Positions 31,685 through 39,759 of a stretch of 55,843 nt of DNA are shown here, one piece after another. This DNA is from Rhodopseudomonas sp. BR0M22 (GTDB lineage Bacteria > Pseudomonadota > Alphaproteobacteria > Rhizobiales > Xanthobacteraceae). The DNA lies in assembly GCF_010907035.1 (NCBI RefSeq), contig NZ_QUMK01000034.1, positions 1 through 55,843 on the forward strand, written 5' to 3'. Made by a program: the position numbers and the translations under genes. Within the stretch, counting starts at the first letter, position 1. Every line of letters begins with the position of its first letter. The notes beneath the pieces were generated by a model. It was given only the letters and a program-made list of their open reading frames with translations, did no database searches and was not told the origin of the DNA.

Positions 31685-33043
31685 TCATTCCGCTGCCGTC
31701 AGATGCGGCACCTTCGCCGCAATCTCGGACGGCACCGGCGCAGCCCAGGGCGCGCCGCGGCGACGCTTGACGTCGACCTCCATCCAATAGGTCTCCCAGC
31801 CGCGGCTCGGGCCGATGCCGTCCATCGTGGCCGGCCCCTGGATCGCGCGGGCGGCGGCCTCGTCGAGCGCCAGCAGCGGCTTGGCGCCGGAGGCGGCCTT
31901 TTCGATCTCCTGCCGCAGCAGCCGGCGATACTGGATGATCGCCTTGTCGCTTTGGCCGAGATGCTCGCGGGTGCGATCCTGGATCGCGCCCATCGACTCC
32001 ACCGCCCACTGGTCGTGCACGTTGATGTCCAGCCCCATGCCGGTGTAGGTCGCGGTCGCCTGCTCGTGCGGATCGAAGCCGTAATCGTTGGTCTTGTTCT
32101 TGCGCGACTTGTAGTCCGGCAGCTCGTAGAGTTCGAGGCGCTGATCGCGCATCTTCACCTTGTCGACCGGCGCGGCGTAGCTGGTGAAGATCGCGTACCA
32201 GTAACAGTGGGTGTCGTCGACCGGGACGTGCCACTGCGTGATCGTCATCTCGGTGCTCATCGGGATGACGAAGCCGTGCGGGAACAGCTGATTGGTGACG
32301 CGGACGTGGGTGCGCTCTTCGTCGATCTCGCGCAGCGCGATCAGCCGCAGGCCGTATTCGGTGTGCTCGACATTGATGATCGGACGATCGTATTCGCGCA
32401 GCACCTTGGTCATCGGCAGATCGCTACCGGCGGATGCGCCGCGGAATTGCTTGCCGTAGGCCTGCGAGGTGTCCTCATCCTCGAAGAAGCGATGCAGGAA
32501 CGAGGCGTGCGCCGGATCGATGCCGACCTCCAGCGCCTGCAGCCAGTTGCACTCCATCAAGCCCTTGAACGCGAACACATGGGTGTCGGGCGCGATGAAG
32601 CAATCGATCTCCGGAAACGCCGGCGGCTCGCCCGCGCCGAGATAGGCCCACAGGATGCCGCCCTTGGCCACCACCGGAAACGCGCGCTGCTTGATGTTCT
32701 TGCACAGCGGCGAGCCGGCCGGCTCGGCGGGGGTGTCGAGGCAGTTGCCGTCGACGTCGAACAGCCATCCGTGGAAGGCACAGCGCAGACCGCCGTTCTC
32801 CAGCCGCCCGAACGCGAGATCGGCGCCGCGATGCGGGCAGTCGCGATCGATCAGGCCGTAGCGGCCGGTCTCGTCCTTGAACAGCACGAAGTCTTCGCCG
32901 AGCAGTCGCACCGGCTTGATCGGCCGCTCGCCCTCCAGCTCGTCGACCAGCGCCGCCGGTTGCCAATAGGCGCGCATCAGCTTGCCGCACGGCGTCCCCG
33001 GTCCGACCCGGGTGATCAGATCATTCTGTTCCTGGCTCATCAT
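31685..33043 (-). CDS. Rieske non-heme iron oxygenase, large subunit (phthalate 4,5-dioxygenase-like)
   Basis: The 452-residue oxygenase has the Rieske cluster C69-P-H71 and C88-A-F-H91, and the mononuclear-iron motif D176-P-A-H179-A-S-F-L-H184. Its length and N-terminal Rieske position match phthalate dioxygenase/VanA-type monooxygenases that use a separate reductase. It is the first gene of the operon, starting at an ATG behind AAGGAGG. No reductase, ferredoxin or beta subunit is encoded in the window, so electrons must come from elsewhere. Ring hydroxylation or N/O-demethylation are both possible. Confidence 0.88.
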   Translation of the reverse strand: MMSQEQNDLITRVGPGTPCGKLMRAYWQPAALVDELEGERPIKPVRLLGEDFVLFKDETGRYGLIDRDCPHRGADLAFGRLENGGLRCAFHGWLFDVDGNCLDTPAEPAGSPLCKNIKQRAFPVVAKGGILWAYLGAGEPPAFPEIDCFIAPDTHVFAFKGLMECNWLQALEVGIDPAHASFLHRFFEDEDTSQAYGKQFRGASAGSDLPMTKVLREYDRPIINVEHTEYGLRLIALREIDEERTHVRVTNQLFPHGFVIPMSTEMTITQWHVPVDDTHCYWYAIFTSYAAPVDKVKMRDQRLELYELPDYKSRKNKTNDYGFDPHEQATATYTGMGLDINVHDQWAVESMGAIQDRTREHLGQSDKAIIQYRRLLRQEIEKAASGAKPLLALDEAAARAIQGPATMDGIGPSRGWETYWMEVDVKRRRGAPWAAPVPSEIAAKVPHLTAAE

Positions 33044-33406
33044 GGCGTTGGCCTCCTTCGCGCAGCCTCGACCGGCTGCCTTCTTATGAGCGCGCGGTCG
33101 AAGGCGGTCCGCAAACGCGGCAGCCCGTTGCTGCCATAGCCGCAGACCTCGATCGTGACCATTCCTTCGCCGCCTGTAAGATTGTTCAATAGACGAACAT
33201 ATGTTCGTTTAGAATGAGACTGCCTCTAAAGAGCAAACTAGGCAAGCGCAAATTCTGCGCGTTCAGCGCCTAGGCGTGCATCAGACCGGCCTCTCGCCAG
33301 CGAACTTGTGTTCGCATGGCGGACAGTCGTATAGGTCAGCGGTTAATCGCCGCGGCTCGGTCTCTTTTCAACATCCGGGCATCGCCCCATACTAAAGTAC
33401 CGATCG
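33044..33406. other. Divergent promoter region between Rieske operon and iclR
   Basis: No gene is visible in this 363-bp stretch. It carries the palindrome at 33193-33208 (listed separately). I see no repeat element of families A to C here. The region must hold both promoters. Confidence 0.6.
33193..33208. promoter_or_regulatory. Perfect palindrome, candidate IclR operator
   Basis: ACGAACATATGTTCGT is a perfect 16-bp palindrome, 150 bp upstream of the Rieske gene and about 200 bp upstream of iclR. IclR-family regulators of aromatic catabolism (PcaR, PobR type) bind palindromes of about this length with CGAA/TTCG ends. It is the strongest dyad in the intergenic region. Confidence 0.6.
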
Positions 33407-34198
33407 ATGCCGAAATTGAAACGAACCCCCGACGACGTGACGCGCGAGAGCGCCGAATTCATCGAGAGCCTGGCGCGCGGCCTGCGGGTGATCGAAGCCT
33501 TCGGCACCGAGCAGCGGCCGATGACGCTGAGCGACGTCGCAAAAGCCTGCGGCCTGCCGCGCGCCACCGCACGCCGCATCCTGCTGACGCTGCAAACCGC
33601 AGGATTCGTCAGCAGCGACGAACGACTGTTCGCCCTCACCCCGCGTGTGCTCGGCCTCGCCTCCGCGTATCTGGCGTCGAACCAGATCAGTGCGGTGCTG
33701 CAGCCGCTGATGGACCGTGTCTCTGCAGACGCCAAGGAAGTCTGCTCATTGGCAATTCTCGACGGCGACGATGCGGTGTTCGTCGCTCGCGCCAGCCCGG
33801 CGCGGGTGTTCTCCGCAGGCATCGACCTCGGCTATCGGCTGCCGCTGTTCTGCACCTCGGTCGGCCGTGTGCTGCTCGGACGGCTCGGCAATGACGAGTT
33901 GGCTGCCATCATCAACAGCATGACCCTGACCAAGCAGACCGAACAGACCATCGTCGACAAGCCGACGGTGATCGCCACCATCATCGCCGATCGCACCAAA
34001 GGCTATTCGCTGGTCGACCGCGAAGCCGAGCCCGGCTTCCGCTCGGTCGCGGTGCCGATCCGCCGCTACGACGGCACGGTGGTCGCGGCGGCCAATATCG
34101 GCGCCCATGTCGATCGCATCACGACCGGCGAAATGATCGACCGATTCCTGCCGCTGCTGAAAGCGATGGCCGAAGAAGCCAAGCCATTGATGATGTGA
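33407..34198 (+). CDS. IclR-family transcriptional regulator (PcaR/PobR type)
   Basis: The 263-residue protein has the N-terminal winged helix (E-S-L-A-R-G-L-R-V-I-E-A-F, then L-S-D-V-A-K-A-C-G-L-P-R-A-T-A-R-R-I-L-L-T-L near residues 41-62) and a C-terminal GAF-like effector domain (G-Y-R-L-P-L-F-C-T-S-V-G-R-V-L near 139-153; G-Y-S-L-V-D-R-E-A-E-P-G near 203-214). This R-G-L and D-x-E-x-E-x-G version is typical of protocatechuate and 4-hydroxybenzoate regulators. It is divergent from the Rieske operon, so it should sense that pathway's substrate. Confidence 0.88.
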   Translation: MPKLKRTPDDVTRESAEFIESLARGLRVIEAFGTEQRPMTLSDVAKACGLPRATARRILLTLQTAGFVSSDERLFALTPRVLGLASAYLASNQISAVLQPLMDRVSADAKEVCSLAILDGDDAVFVARASPARVFSAGIDLGYRLPLFCTSVGRVLLGRLGNDELAAIINSMTLTKQTEQTIVDKPTVIATIIADRTKGYSLVDREAEPGFRSVAVPIRRYDGTVVAAANIGAHVDRITTGEMIDRFLPLLKAMAEEAKPLMM

Positions 34199-34223
34199 AA
34201 GCGCCTGACGCCGGCGAATTCTC

Positions 34224-36611
34224 TCATCCGGTCGGCCGCGTCCTTCGCTCGGAAATCGCCCGCCGCAACACCCGCGACAGCGCCTCGACCGAATACGGCT
34301 TTTGAATCAGTTCGAAGCCTTGGTGTGCGTTCTCGGCCAGCACGCTGCTGTAGCCGCTGGTCAGGACCACCGGCAGCCCCGGATAACGCTCGCGGATGAT
34401 GGTCGCCAGTTCGACACCGTTCTTGCCGGGCATGATCACGTCGGAAAACACCAGATCGAACGCGAACTCGTCTTCGGCCAGCGCCGCCAGTGCCTCGTCG
34501 GCTGATTTCGCCCATTTGATCGTGTAGCCGAGATCCTGCAGCAGCTCGGTCGAGAACTTGCCGACCTCGACATTGTCCTCCACCACCAGGATGCGATGAC
34601 CGAGGCCGCCGGCCGGATCGGTGCGCGACAGCTTCGCTACCGCGATCTGCTCAGGGGCCTGCGCCTGAGGCAGATAGATGGTGAACGTCGAGCCTTCGCC
34701 GAGGGTGCTGTGCACGCTGATCTCACCGCCGGATTGCTTGGCGAAACCAAACGCTTGGCTGAGACCGAGCCCGGTGCCGCGACCGACCTCCTTGGTGGTG
34801 AAGAACGGCTCGAAGATCACGTCGAGATTGGCCGGCGCGATGCCGCTGCCGCTATCGGTGACCGAGATCGCCACGAACTCGCCGGGCCGCGCCGGCTGCG
34901 ACCGCACCGGCGGGATTTCATCGACGCGGCGGAGCGCGATCGACAACCTGCCTTCGCCGTTCATCGCATCGCGGCCGTTGACGGCGAGATTGACCAGCGC
35001 GGTTTCGAATTGGCCGATATCGGCGACGGCGTAGTTCGGACCAGCGCCGGTCTCGATATCGATCTCGACACGACTGCTGACCAGCGGACGAATGAGACTC
35101 GCGATGCTCTGAATCTGGGCCGCGACGTCGAAAACCACCGGCGACAACGGCTGCCGGCGCGCGAATGCCAGCAACTGGCCGGTCAGCTTCGAAGCGCGAT
35201 CGGCCGTATCGGAAATCGCATCGACATAGCGACGGCGACGCTCCCCCGGCAAATCGCGCCGCCGCAGGAAATCAACTGCGGAGCGGATGATGGTGAGCAG
35301 GTTGTTGAAGTCGTGCGCGACGCCGCCGGTGAGCTGCCCGACGGCTTCCATCTTCTGCGCCTGTCGGAGCGCTTCCTCGTTGCGTCGGCGCTCGGTCGAG
35401 TCGATGCCTTCTGCCAGCACGGCCATGATGCCGCCCTGCGCGTCCGAGACCGGCCGCAGCGAGAAATCGATGTGGCGCGCGCCGGCAGAGAGCGGCAGTT
35501 CGAGGTCGACACGGGCGGTTTCTCCCGTGCACGCCGAGTGGAACGCGCGCTCGATCGCCTCGGATGCTCCGGACGCGGAGGCAAACCACGGCGTCTTCCA
35601 GAACAGCGTACCGAGTACTTGTGCCGGCTCGGCCGCGATGCCTGCCAGTGCCGTGGCATTGATGTAGAGCAGGCGCCCCTTCAGATCGAGCAATCCCTGA
35701 TACTGATTGGTGGTTTCCAGAATCGCGCGAAGCTGCGACTCGCTTGAATGCAGTTGCGCGGTGCGTTGCGCGATCAGCCGCTCCAAGGTGTCGTTGACAT
35801 TGCGCAGGTCGATCTCCGCCTGCTTGGCGGTTGTGATGTCGTGGGCGACGCCGATGAACCCGATGTGACTGCCGGCCGGATCCCATCGCGGCTGCGACTC
35901 CGACCTGATCCACCGCCATTGCCCGTCGGCCCGGCGATACCGACCTTCCAGATGAAAAGGTTTCAGCGAGGCTTCGCCGGCGAGGCTGTTGCGCACCACC
36001 TCAGCGACATCGTCGGGATGAATGATGCTCCGCCAATCGAACCGCAGCGCGTCCTCGTAAGGCACCCCGATGAAGTCGCAATAGGCGCGATTGACGAAAC
36101 TGCGGGTGCGGTCGAGGCGCGTCACCCAGATCGGCACCGGGGCGCTGTCGGCGATCAGCTTGAACCGCTGTTCGCTTTCGCGGAGCATCTCTCGGGCGAC
36201 CGCGCGGTCGGTGATGTCGATATGCGCACCGACCATCCGCACCGCGCGCCCGGATGCGTCGCGCTCGATCCGGCCTTCCGCCGCGATCCACCGCACTTCG
36301 CCGTCGTTCGGGCGGACGATGCGATACTCGGACGAATAGCGCTCGGAGGTTCCTTTGACGAGATCGAGGAATTGCCGCTCGGCGCGTTCGCGATCTTCCG
36401 GGTGCAACCGGCGCACCCAATCTTCATGCGTCTCGTTGACGGCTTCGGGCGGCAGACCGTGGATCGCCAGATACTCCGGCGAGCGATGATTGCGGAAGCC
36501 GGCGGTCAGATCCACCACCACACCGCCGACCTTGGCGATGCGCTGAACCTCCGCCAGCTCTCTTTCCCGATCGATGAGCGCCTGCTCCGACGCCGACAGC
36601 CTGTCGTTCAT
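34224..36611 (-). CDS. Hybrid sensor histidine kinase: three PAS domains, HisKA/HATPase, receiver
   Basis: The 795-residue protein has PAS domains at about 25-135, 145-265 and 290-405, each followed by the PAC-type D-I-T or D-S-T ending. The kinase has H-box G-V-A-H-D-F-N-N-L with His434, N-box N-L-A-V-N-G-R-D-A-M at 541-550, and G-boxes D-S-G-S-G-I and G-T-G-L-G-L. A receiver (about 675-790) has phospho-acceptor Asp724 (F-S-D-V-I-M-P). No membrane helix is visible, so it is cytoplasmic. There is no separate response regulator nearby. It is convergent with iclR and its ligand is unknown. Confidence 0.9.
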   Translation of the reverse strand: MNDRLSASEQALIDRERELAEVQRIAKVGGVVVDLTAGFRNHRSPEYLAIHGLPPEAVNETHEDWVRRLHPEDRERAERQFLDLVKGTSERYSSEYRIVRPNDGEVRWIAAEGRIERDASGRAVRMVGAHIDITDRAVAREMLRESEQRFKLIADSAPVPIWVTRLDRTRSFVNRAYCDFIGVPYEDALRFDWRSIIHPDDVAEVVRNSLAGEASLKPFHLEGRYRRADGQWRWIRSESQPRWDPAGSHIGFIGVAHDITTAKQAEIDLRNVNDTLERLIAQRTAQLHSSESQLRAILETTNQYQGLLDLKGRLLYINATALAGIAAEPAQVLGTLFWKTPWFASASGASEAIERAFHSACTGETARVDLELPLSAGARHIDFSLRPVSDAQGGIMAVLAEGIDSTERRRNEEALRQAQKMEAVGQLTGGVAHDFNNLLTIIRSAVDFLRRRDLPGERRRRYVDAISDTADRASKLTGQLLAFARRQPLSPVVFDVAAQIQSIASLIRPLVSSRVEIDIETGAGPNYAVADIGQFETALVNLAVNGRDAMNGEGRLSIALRRVDEIPPVRSQPARPGEFVAISVTDSGSGIAPANLDVIFEPFFTTKEVGRGTGLGLSQAFGFAKQSGGEISVHSTLGEGSTFTIYLPQAQAPEQIAVAKLSRTDPAGGLGHRILVVEDNVEVGKFSTELLQDLGYTIKWAKSADEALAALAEDEFAFDLVFSDVIMPGKNGVELATIIRERYPGLPVVLTSGYSSVLAENAHQGFELIQKPYSVEALSRVLRRAISERRTRPTG

Positions 36612-36765
36612 CTCGCCTCTGCGGCCTGATTGCTCAAACCTAGCGCAAACGCCCGGTTGGCGCGACGCCGATCGAGAAAAGAGGCCGGCGCCCTCGACAT
36701 CGGCTTTACGATCCTACCAGCGCCGCCAGTCGTATCGCCAATTTGACCAAACAACCGTCGTGAGC
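36612..36765. other. Intergenic region upstream of the guanidine riboswitch
   Basis: No gene is visible between the hybrid-kinase start and the dyad at 36766. A TTGACC at 36743-36748 is a possible -35 element. I do not see a convincing sigma-54 -24/-12 pair here. Confidence 0.4.
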
Positions 36766-36782
36766 TGCACATTGTTTGTGCG
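36766..36782. promoter_or_regulatory. NtrC-like dyad upstream of the guanidine riboswitch
   Basis: TGCAC at 36766-36770 and GTGCG at 36778-36782 are spaced by 7 bp, the spacing of the NtrC enhancer TGCACC-N5-GGTGCA. It sits about 60 bp before the riboswitch. One candidate -35 sequence (TTGACC) starts about 20 bp before the dyad. This is a remembered consensus matched by eye. Confidence 0.35.
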
Positions 36783-36829
36783 GCGCAATACTTCCAAACG
36801 CCAGGGAGTTGAGGCAACAATCGCCTCCA

Positions 36830-36948
36830 GAGTTGGCGGCTAGGGTTCCGGTCTGTAAGCAGACGCTGGTCCGAGAGCTGCCCCCCGAAGGGAGAAATCC
36901 TTCGGACGCACGGCGGGACAAAAGCCCGGGAGACCTCGTAAGCCGAGG
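36830..36948 (+). promoter_or_regulatory. Guanidine-I (ykkC) riboswitch
   Basis: The conserved guanidine-I core is present: CTAGGGTTCCG at 36840-36850, GGTCCGAGAGCTGCC near 36868-36882, and the 3' signature CACGGCGGGACAAAAGCCCG at 36909-36928 followed by GGAGA. A short hairpin CCTCG-TAAGC-CGAGG (36934-36948) follows and could be part of the switching platform. It is about 60 bp before the start of the binding-protein gene and heads the guanidine operon. Confidence 0.94.
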
Positions 36949-37009
36949 AATTGGCAAACGATGGTCCATGTCAATTCCTCATCGTGACCAGTTTCTGAGG
37001 AATGATCCG

Positions 37010-38080
37010 ATGCGGAAGACTCGTTTGCTATCTACTCTGATCCTCGCCGGCTCGATCGTCGCCCTGAGCGTCGCCGGAGCCTCCGCTGCCCCCAAGAAGG
37101 ACTTCAAGGTCGCCTGGTCGATCTATGTCGGCTGGATGCCCTGGGGCTATGCCGCCGACACCGGCATCGTGAAGAAGTGGGCGGACAAATACGGCATCAC
37201 CATCGAGGTGAAGCAGTTCAACGACTACGTCGAGTCGATCAATCAGTACACCGCTGGCTCCTATGACGCGGTGACCATCACCAACATGGACGCGCTGTCG
37301 ATTCCCGCCGCCGGCGGCGTCGACACCACCGCGGTGATCGTCGGCGACTTCTCCAACGGCAACGACGCGGTGATCCTGAAGGACAAGAAGGATTTCGCCG
37401 CGATCAAAGGCCAGAAGGTCAATCTGGTCGAGTTCTCGGTGTCGCACTATCTGCTGGCGCGCGCGCTCGAATCCAACAAGCTGAGCGAGAAGGACGTCAA
37501 GGTGGTCAACACCTCCGACGCCGACCTCGCCGCCGCCTACAAGACCGCCGACGTCACCGCGGTGGTGACCTGGAATCCGATCGTCTCCGAAATCCTCGCC
37601 TCGCCCGACGCCCACAAGGTGTTCGACTCCTCGCAGATCCCCGGCGAGATCATCGATCTGATGGTCGCCAACACCGCGGTGGTGAAGGACAATCCGAACT
37701 TCGCCAAGGCGCTGGTCGGGATCTGGTACGAGACCATGGCGAAGATGACGGCGGACGGCGCCGACGCCAAGGCCGCCAAGGAAGCGATGGCGAAGGCTTC
37801 GGGCACCGATCTGACCGGCTTCGAAAGCCAGCTCGCCTCGACCAGGCTGTTCAGCAAGGCCGCGGACGCCGAAGCCTTCACCAAGAGCGCGGCGATCGGC
37901 AGCACCATGGACCGCGTCCGCAAGTTCCTGTTCGAGAAGGATCTGCTCGGCAAGGGCGCGAAGTCGGCCGACGCCGTCGGCATCGAGCTCGCCGACAAGA
38001 GCGTGCTCGGCGACAAGGCCAACGTGAAGCTGCGGTTCGACCCGAGCTTCATGGACATGGCTGCGGCCGGCAAGCTGTAA
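37010..38080 (+). CDS. NitT/TauT-type substrate-binding protein, probable guanidine binding
   Basis: The 356-residue periplasmic protein has a signal peptide (MRKTRL, a hydrophobic stretch, A-S-A-A-P-K cleavage region near residue 27) and the aliphatic-sulfonate/nitrate-type fold, with Y-V-G-W-M-P-W-G-Y-A and Y-T-A-G-S-Y-D-A-V-T-I-T-N near residues 41-90. The chosen ATG lies behind TGAGG and gives a clean signal peptide. The first gene after a guanidine riboswitch and before a carboxylase is most likely the guanidine-binding component of the importer. Confidence 0.88.
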   Translation: MRKTRLLSTLILAGSIVALSVAGASAAPKKDFKVAWSIYVGWMPWGYAADTGIVKKWADKYGITIEVKQFNDYVESINQYTAGSYDAVTITNMDALSIPAAGGVDTTAVIVGDFSNGNDAVILKDKKDFAAIKGQKVNLVEFSVSHYLLARALESNKLSEKDVKVVNTSDADLAAAYKTADVTAVVTWNPIVSEILASPDAHKVFDSSQIPGEIIDLMVANTAVVKDNPNFAKALVGIWYETMAKMTADGADAKAAKEAMAKASGTDLTGFESQLASTRLFSKAADAEAFTKSAAIGSTMDRVRKFLFEKDLLGKGAKSADAVGIELADKSVLGDKANVKLRFDPSFMDMAAAGKL

Positions 38081-38114
38081 GCGATCACCTCACAAGCCAA
38101 GCCGGAGCGCGACG

Positions 38115-38933
38115 ATGCGATGGGTGAACATCAGGCCTGGACGGCAACTCGCCATCTACATGGCGGCGCTGCCGTTCGTGCTGGTGGTCATTGCGTATCT
38201 GCTGGGCTCCGGCGCTCGGCTGGCGGAGAATCCGAACGACAAGCTGCTGCCGGCGCTGTCCAGCATGGGACTGGCGGTGAAGCAGATGGCGTTCCAGCTC
38301 GACGCCCGCACCGGCAGCTATCTGATGTGGGTCGACACGCTGGCGAGCATGGAGCGACTGGCGGCAGCGCTGGCGATTTCGACCTCGCTGGCACTCCTGA
38401 TCGGCATCGTGATCGGCCTGCTGCCGGCCGCCAACGCGCTGCTCGGCCCGTTCGTGTCGGTGACCTCGATGGTGCCGCCGCTGGCGCTGCTGCCGATCCT
38501 GTTCATCGTGATGGGGCTCGGCGAGACTTCCAAAATAGCACTGATCGTGATCGGCACGCTGCCCTGCATCATCCGCGACCTGTCGATGAAGGTGCAGGAG
38601 CTACCGCGCGAGCAACTGATCAAGGCGCAGACGCTCGGGGCCTCGACCTGGCAGATCGCGCTGCGCGTGGTGCTGCCGCAGATCCTGCCGCGGCTGATCG
38701 ACTCGCTGCGGCTGCAGCTCGGCCCGGCCTGGCTGTTCCTGATCGCCGCCGAAGCGATCGCCTCGGACTCCGGGCTCGGCTATCGCATCTTCCTGGTGAG
38801 GCGCTATTTGGCGATGGACGTGATCATTCCCTACGTGGTGTGGATCACGCTGCTCGCCTTCGCGATGGACTTCGCGCTGCGCCTCCTGCAGCGCAAGGCA
38901 TTCCCCTGGTTCGCATCGGTGAGGGCGGAATGA
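38115..38933 (+). CDS. ABC transporter permease, NitT/TauT type
   Basis: The 272-residue membrane protein has six likely spans and the cytoplasmic EAA-like loop (A-Q-T-L-G-A-S-T-W-Q-I, near residues 171-181, followed by V-V-L-P-Q-I-L-P). It begins 35 bp after the binding-protein stop and its stop TGA overlaps the ATG of the ATPase gene in an ATGA junction. It is the single membrane component of the guanidine importer and probably works as a homodimer. Confidence 0.87.
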   Translation: MRWVNIRPGRQLAIYMAALPFVLVVIAYLLGSGARLAENPNDKLLPALSSMGLAVKQMAFQLDARTGSYLMWVDTLASMERLAAALAISTSLALLIGIVIGLLPAANALLGPFVSVTSMVPPLALLPILFIVMGLGETSKIALIVIGTLPCIIRDLSMKVQELPREQLIKAQTLGASTWQIALRVVLPQILPRLIDSLRLQLGPAWLFLIAAEAIASDSGLGYRIFLVRRYLAMDVIIPYVVWITLLAFAMDFALRLLQRKAFPWFASVRAE

Positions 38934-39721
38934 GCGCCATCCGCTTCGAAGACGTCTGGAAGGAATACGGCGACCACATCGTGCTGGAGCGGATCACGCT
39001 CGACGTCGCGCCGCGCGCGTTTCTCGCCCTGGTCGGCCCGTCCGGCTGCGGCAAGACCACCTTCCTGCGGATGCTGCTCGGCGAGGAAGCGCCGAGCCGC
39101 GGCCGCATCCTGATCGACGGCGAACCGCTCAAGCCCGAGCCCGACGCCGATCGCGGCGTCGTGTTCCAGCGCTATTCGGTGTTTCCGCATCTCACCGTGC
39201 TCGACAACGTGCTGCTCGGCCGCGAACTGCAGCAGTCGCGGCTGCTCGGCCGGCTGTTCGGCCGGGCGCGGCGCGAGGCGACCGAGCAGGCGATGACGCT
39301 GCTCGAAGAGGTCGGGCTGAAAGGCCACGAGACCAAATATCCGTCGGCGCTGTCCGGCGGCATGCAGCAGCGGCTGGCGCTGGCGCAGGCGATCATGCGT
39401 GGTCCGAAGATCCTGCTGCTCGACGAGCCGTTCGGCGCGCTCGATCCGGGCATCCGCGCCGACATCCACGTCCTGATGAAGCGGCTGTGGAACGAGACCG
39501 AGCTCACCGTGGTGATGGTCACGCACGATCTGTCCGAAGCGTTCAGCCTGGCGACGCGCGTGATCGCGTTCGAGCGCAATCGCAACCGTCCCGAGGAGCG
39601 CGAACGCTACGGCGCAACGATTTCGCGCGATCTCGAAATCTTCCCGCGCCGCGTCGCGCAGCCGCACGCCGACCATCCGATCCGCTCCGGCCGGGACGAC
39701 CCGGCCGCACAGGGAGCATGA
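38930..39721 (+). CDS. ABC transporter ATP-binding protein, NitT/TauT type
   Basis: The 263-residue ATPase has Walker A G-P-S-G-C-G-K-T-T near residues 36-44, signature L-S-G-G-M-Q-Q-R and Walker B I-L-L-L-D-E-P-F-G-A-L-D. It energises the guanidine importer. Translation is coupled to the permease by ATGA. Its last codons contain a 16-bp sequence repeated just downstream (39690-39705 and 39722-39737). Confidence 0.88.
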   Translation: MSAIRFEDVWKEYGDHIVLERITLDVAPRAFLALVGPSGCGKTTFLRMLLGEEAPSRGRILIDGEPLKPEPDADRGVVFQRYSVFPHLTVLDNVLLGRELQQSRLLGRLFGRARREATEQAMTLLEEVGLKGHETKYPSALSGGMQQRLALAQAIMRGPKILLLDEPFGALDPGIRADIHVLMKRLWNETELTVVMVTHDLSEAFSLATRVIAFERNRNRPEERERYGATISRDLEIFPRRVAQPHADHPIRSGRDDPAAQGA

Positions 39722-39737
39722 GCCGGGACGACCCGGC
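39690..39737. repeat. 16-bp direct repeat spanning the gene junction
   Basis: GCCGGGACGACCCGGC occurs at 39690-39705 and again at 39722-39737, 32 bp apart. The first copy encodes the end of the ATPase and the second the possible N-terminal extension of the next protein. It looks like a small local duplication. Confidence 0.8.
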
Positions 39738-39759
39738 ATTTGTTCACCGTGAGGACAGC

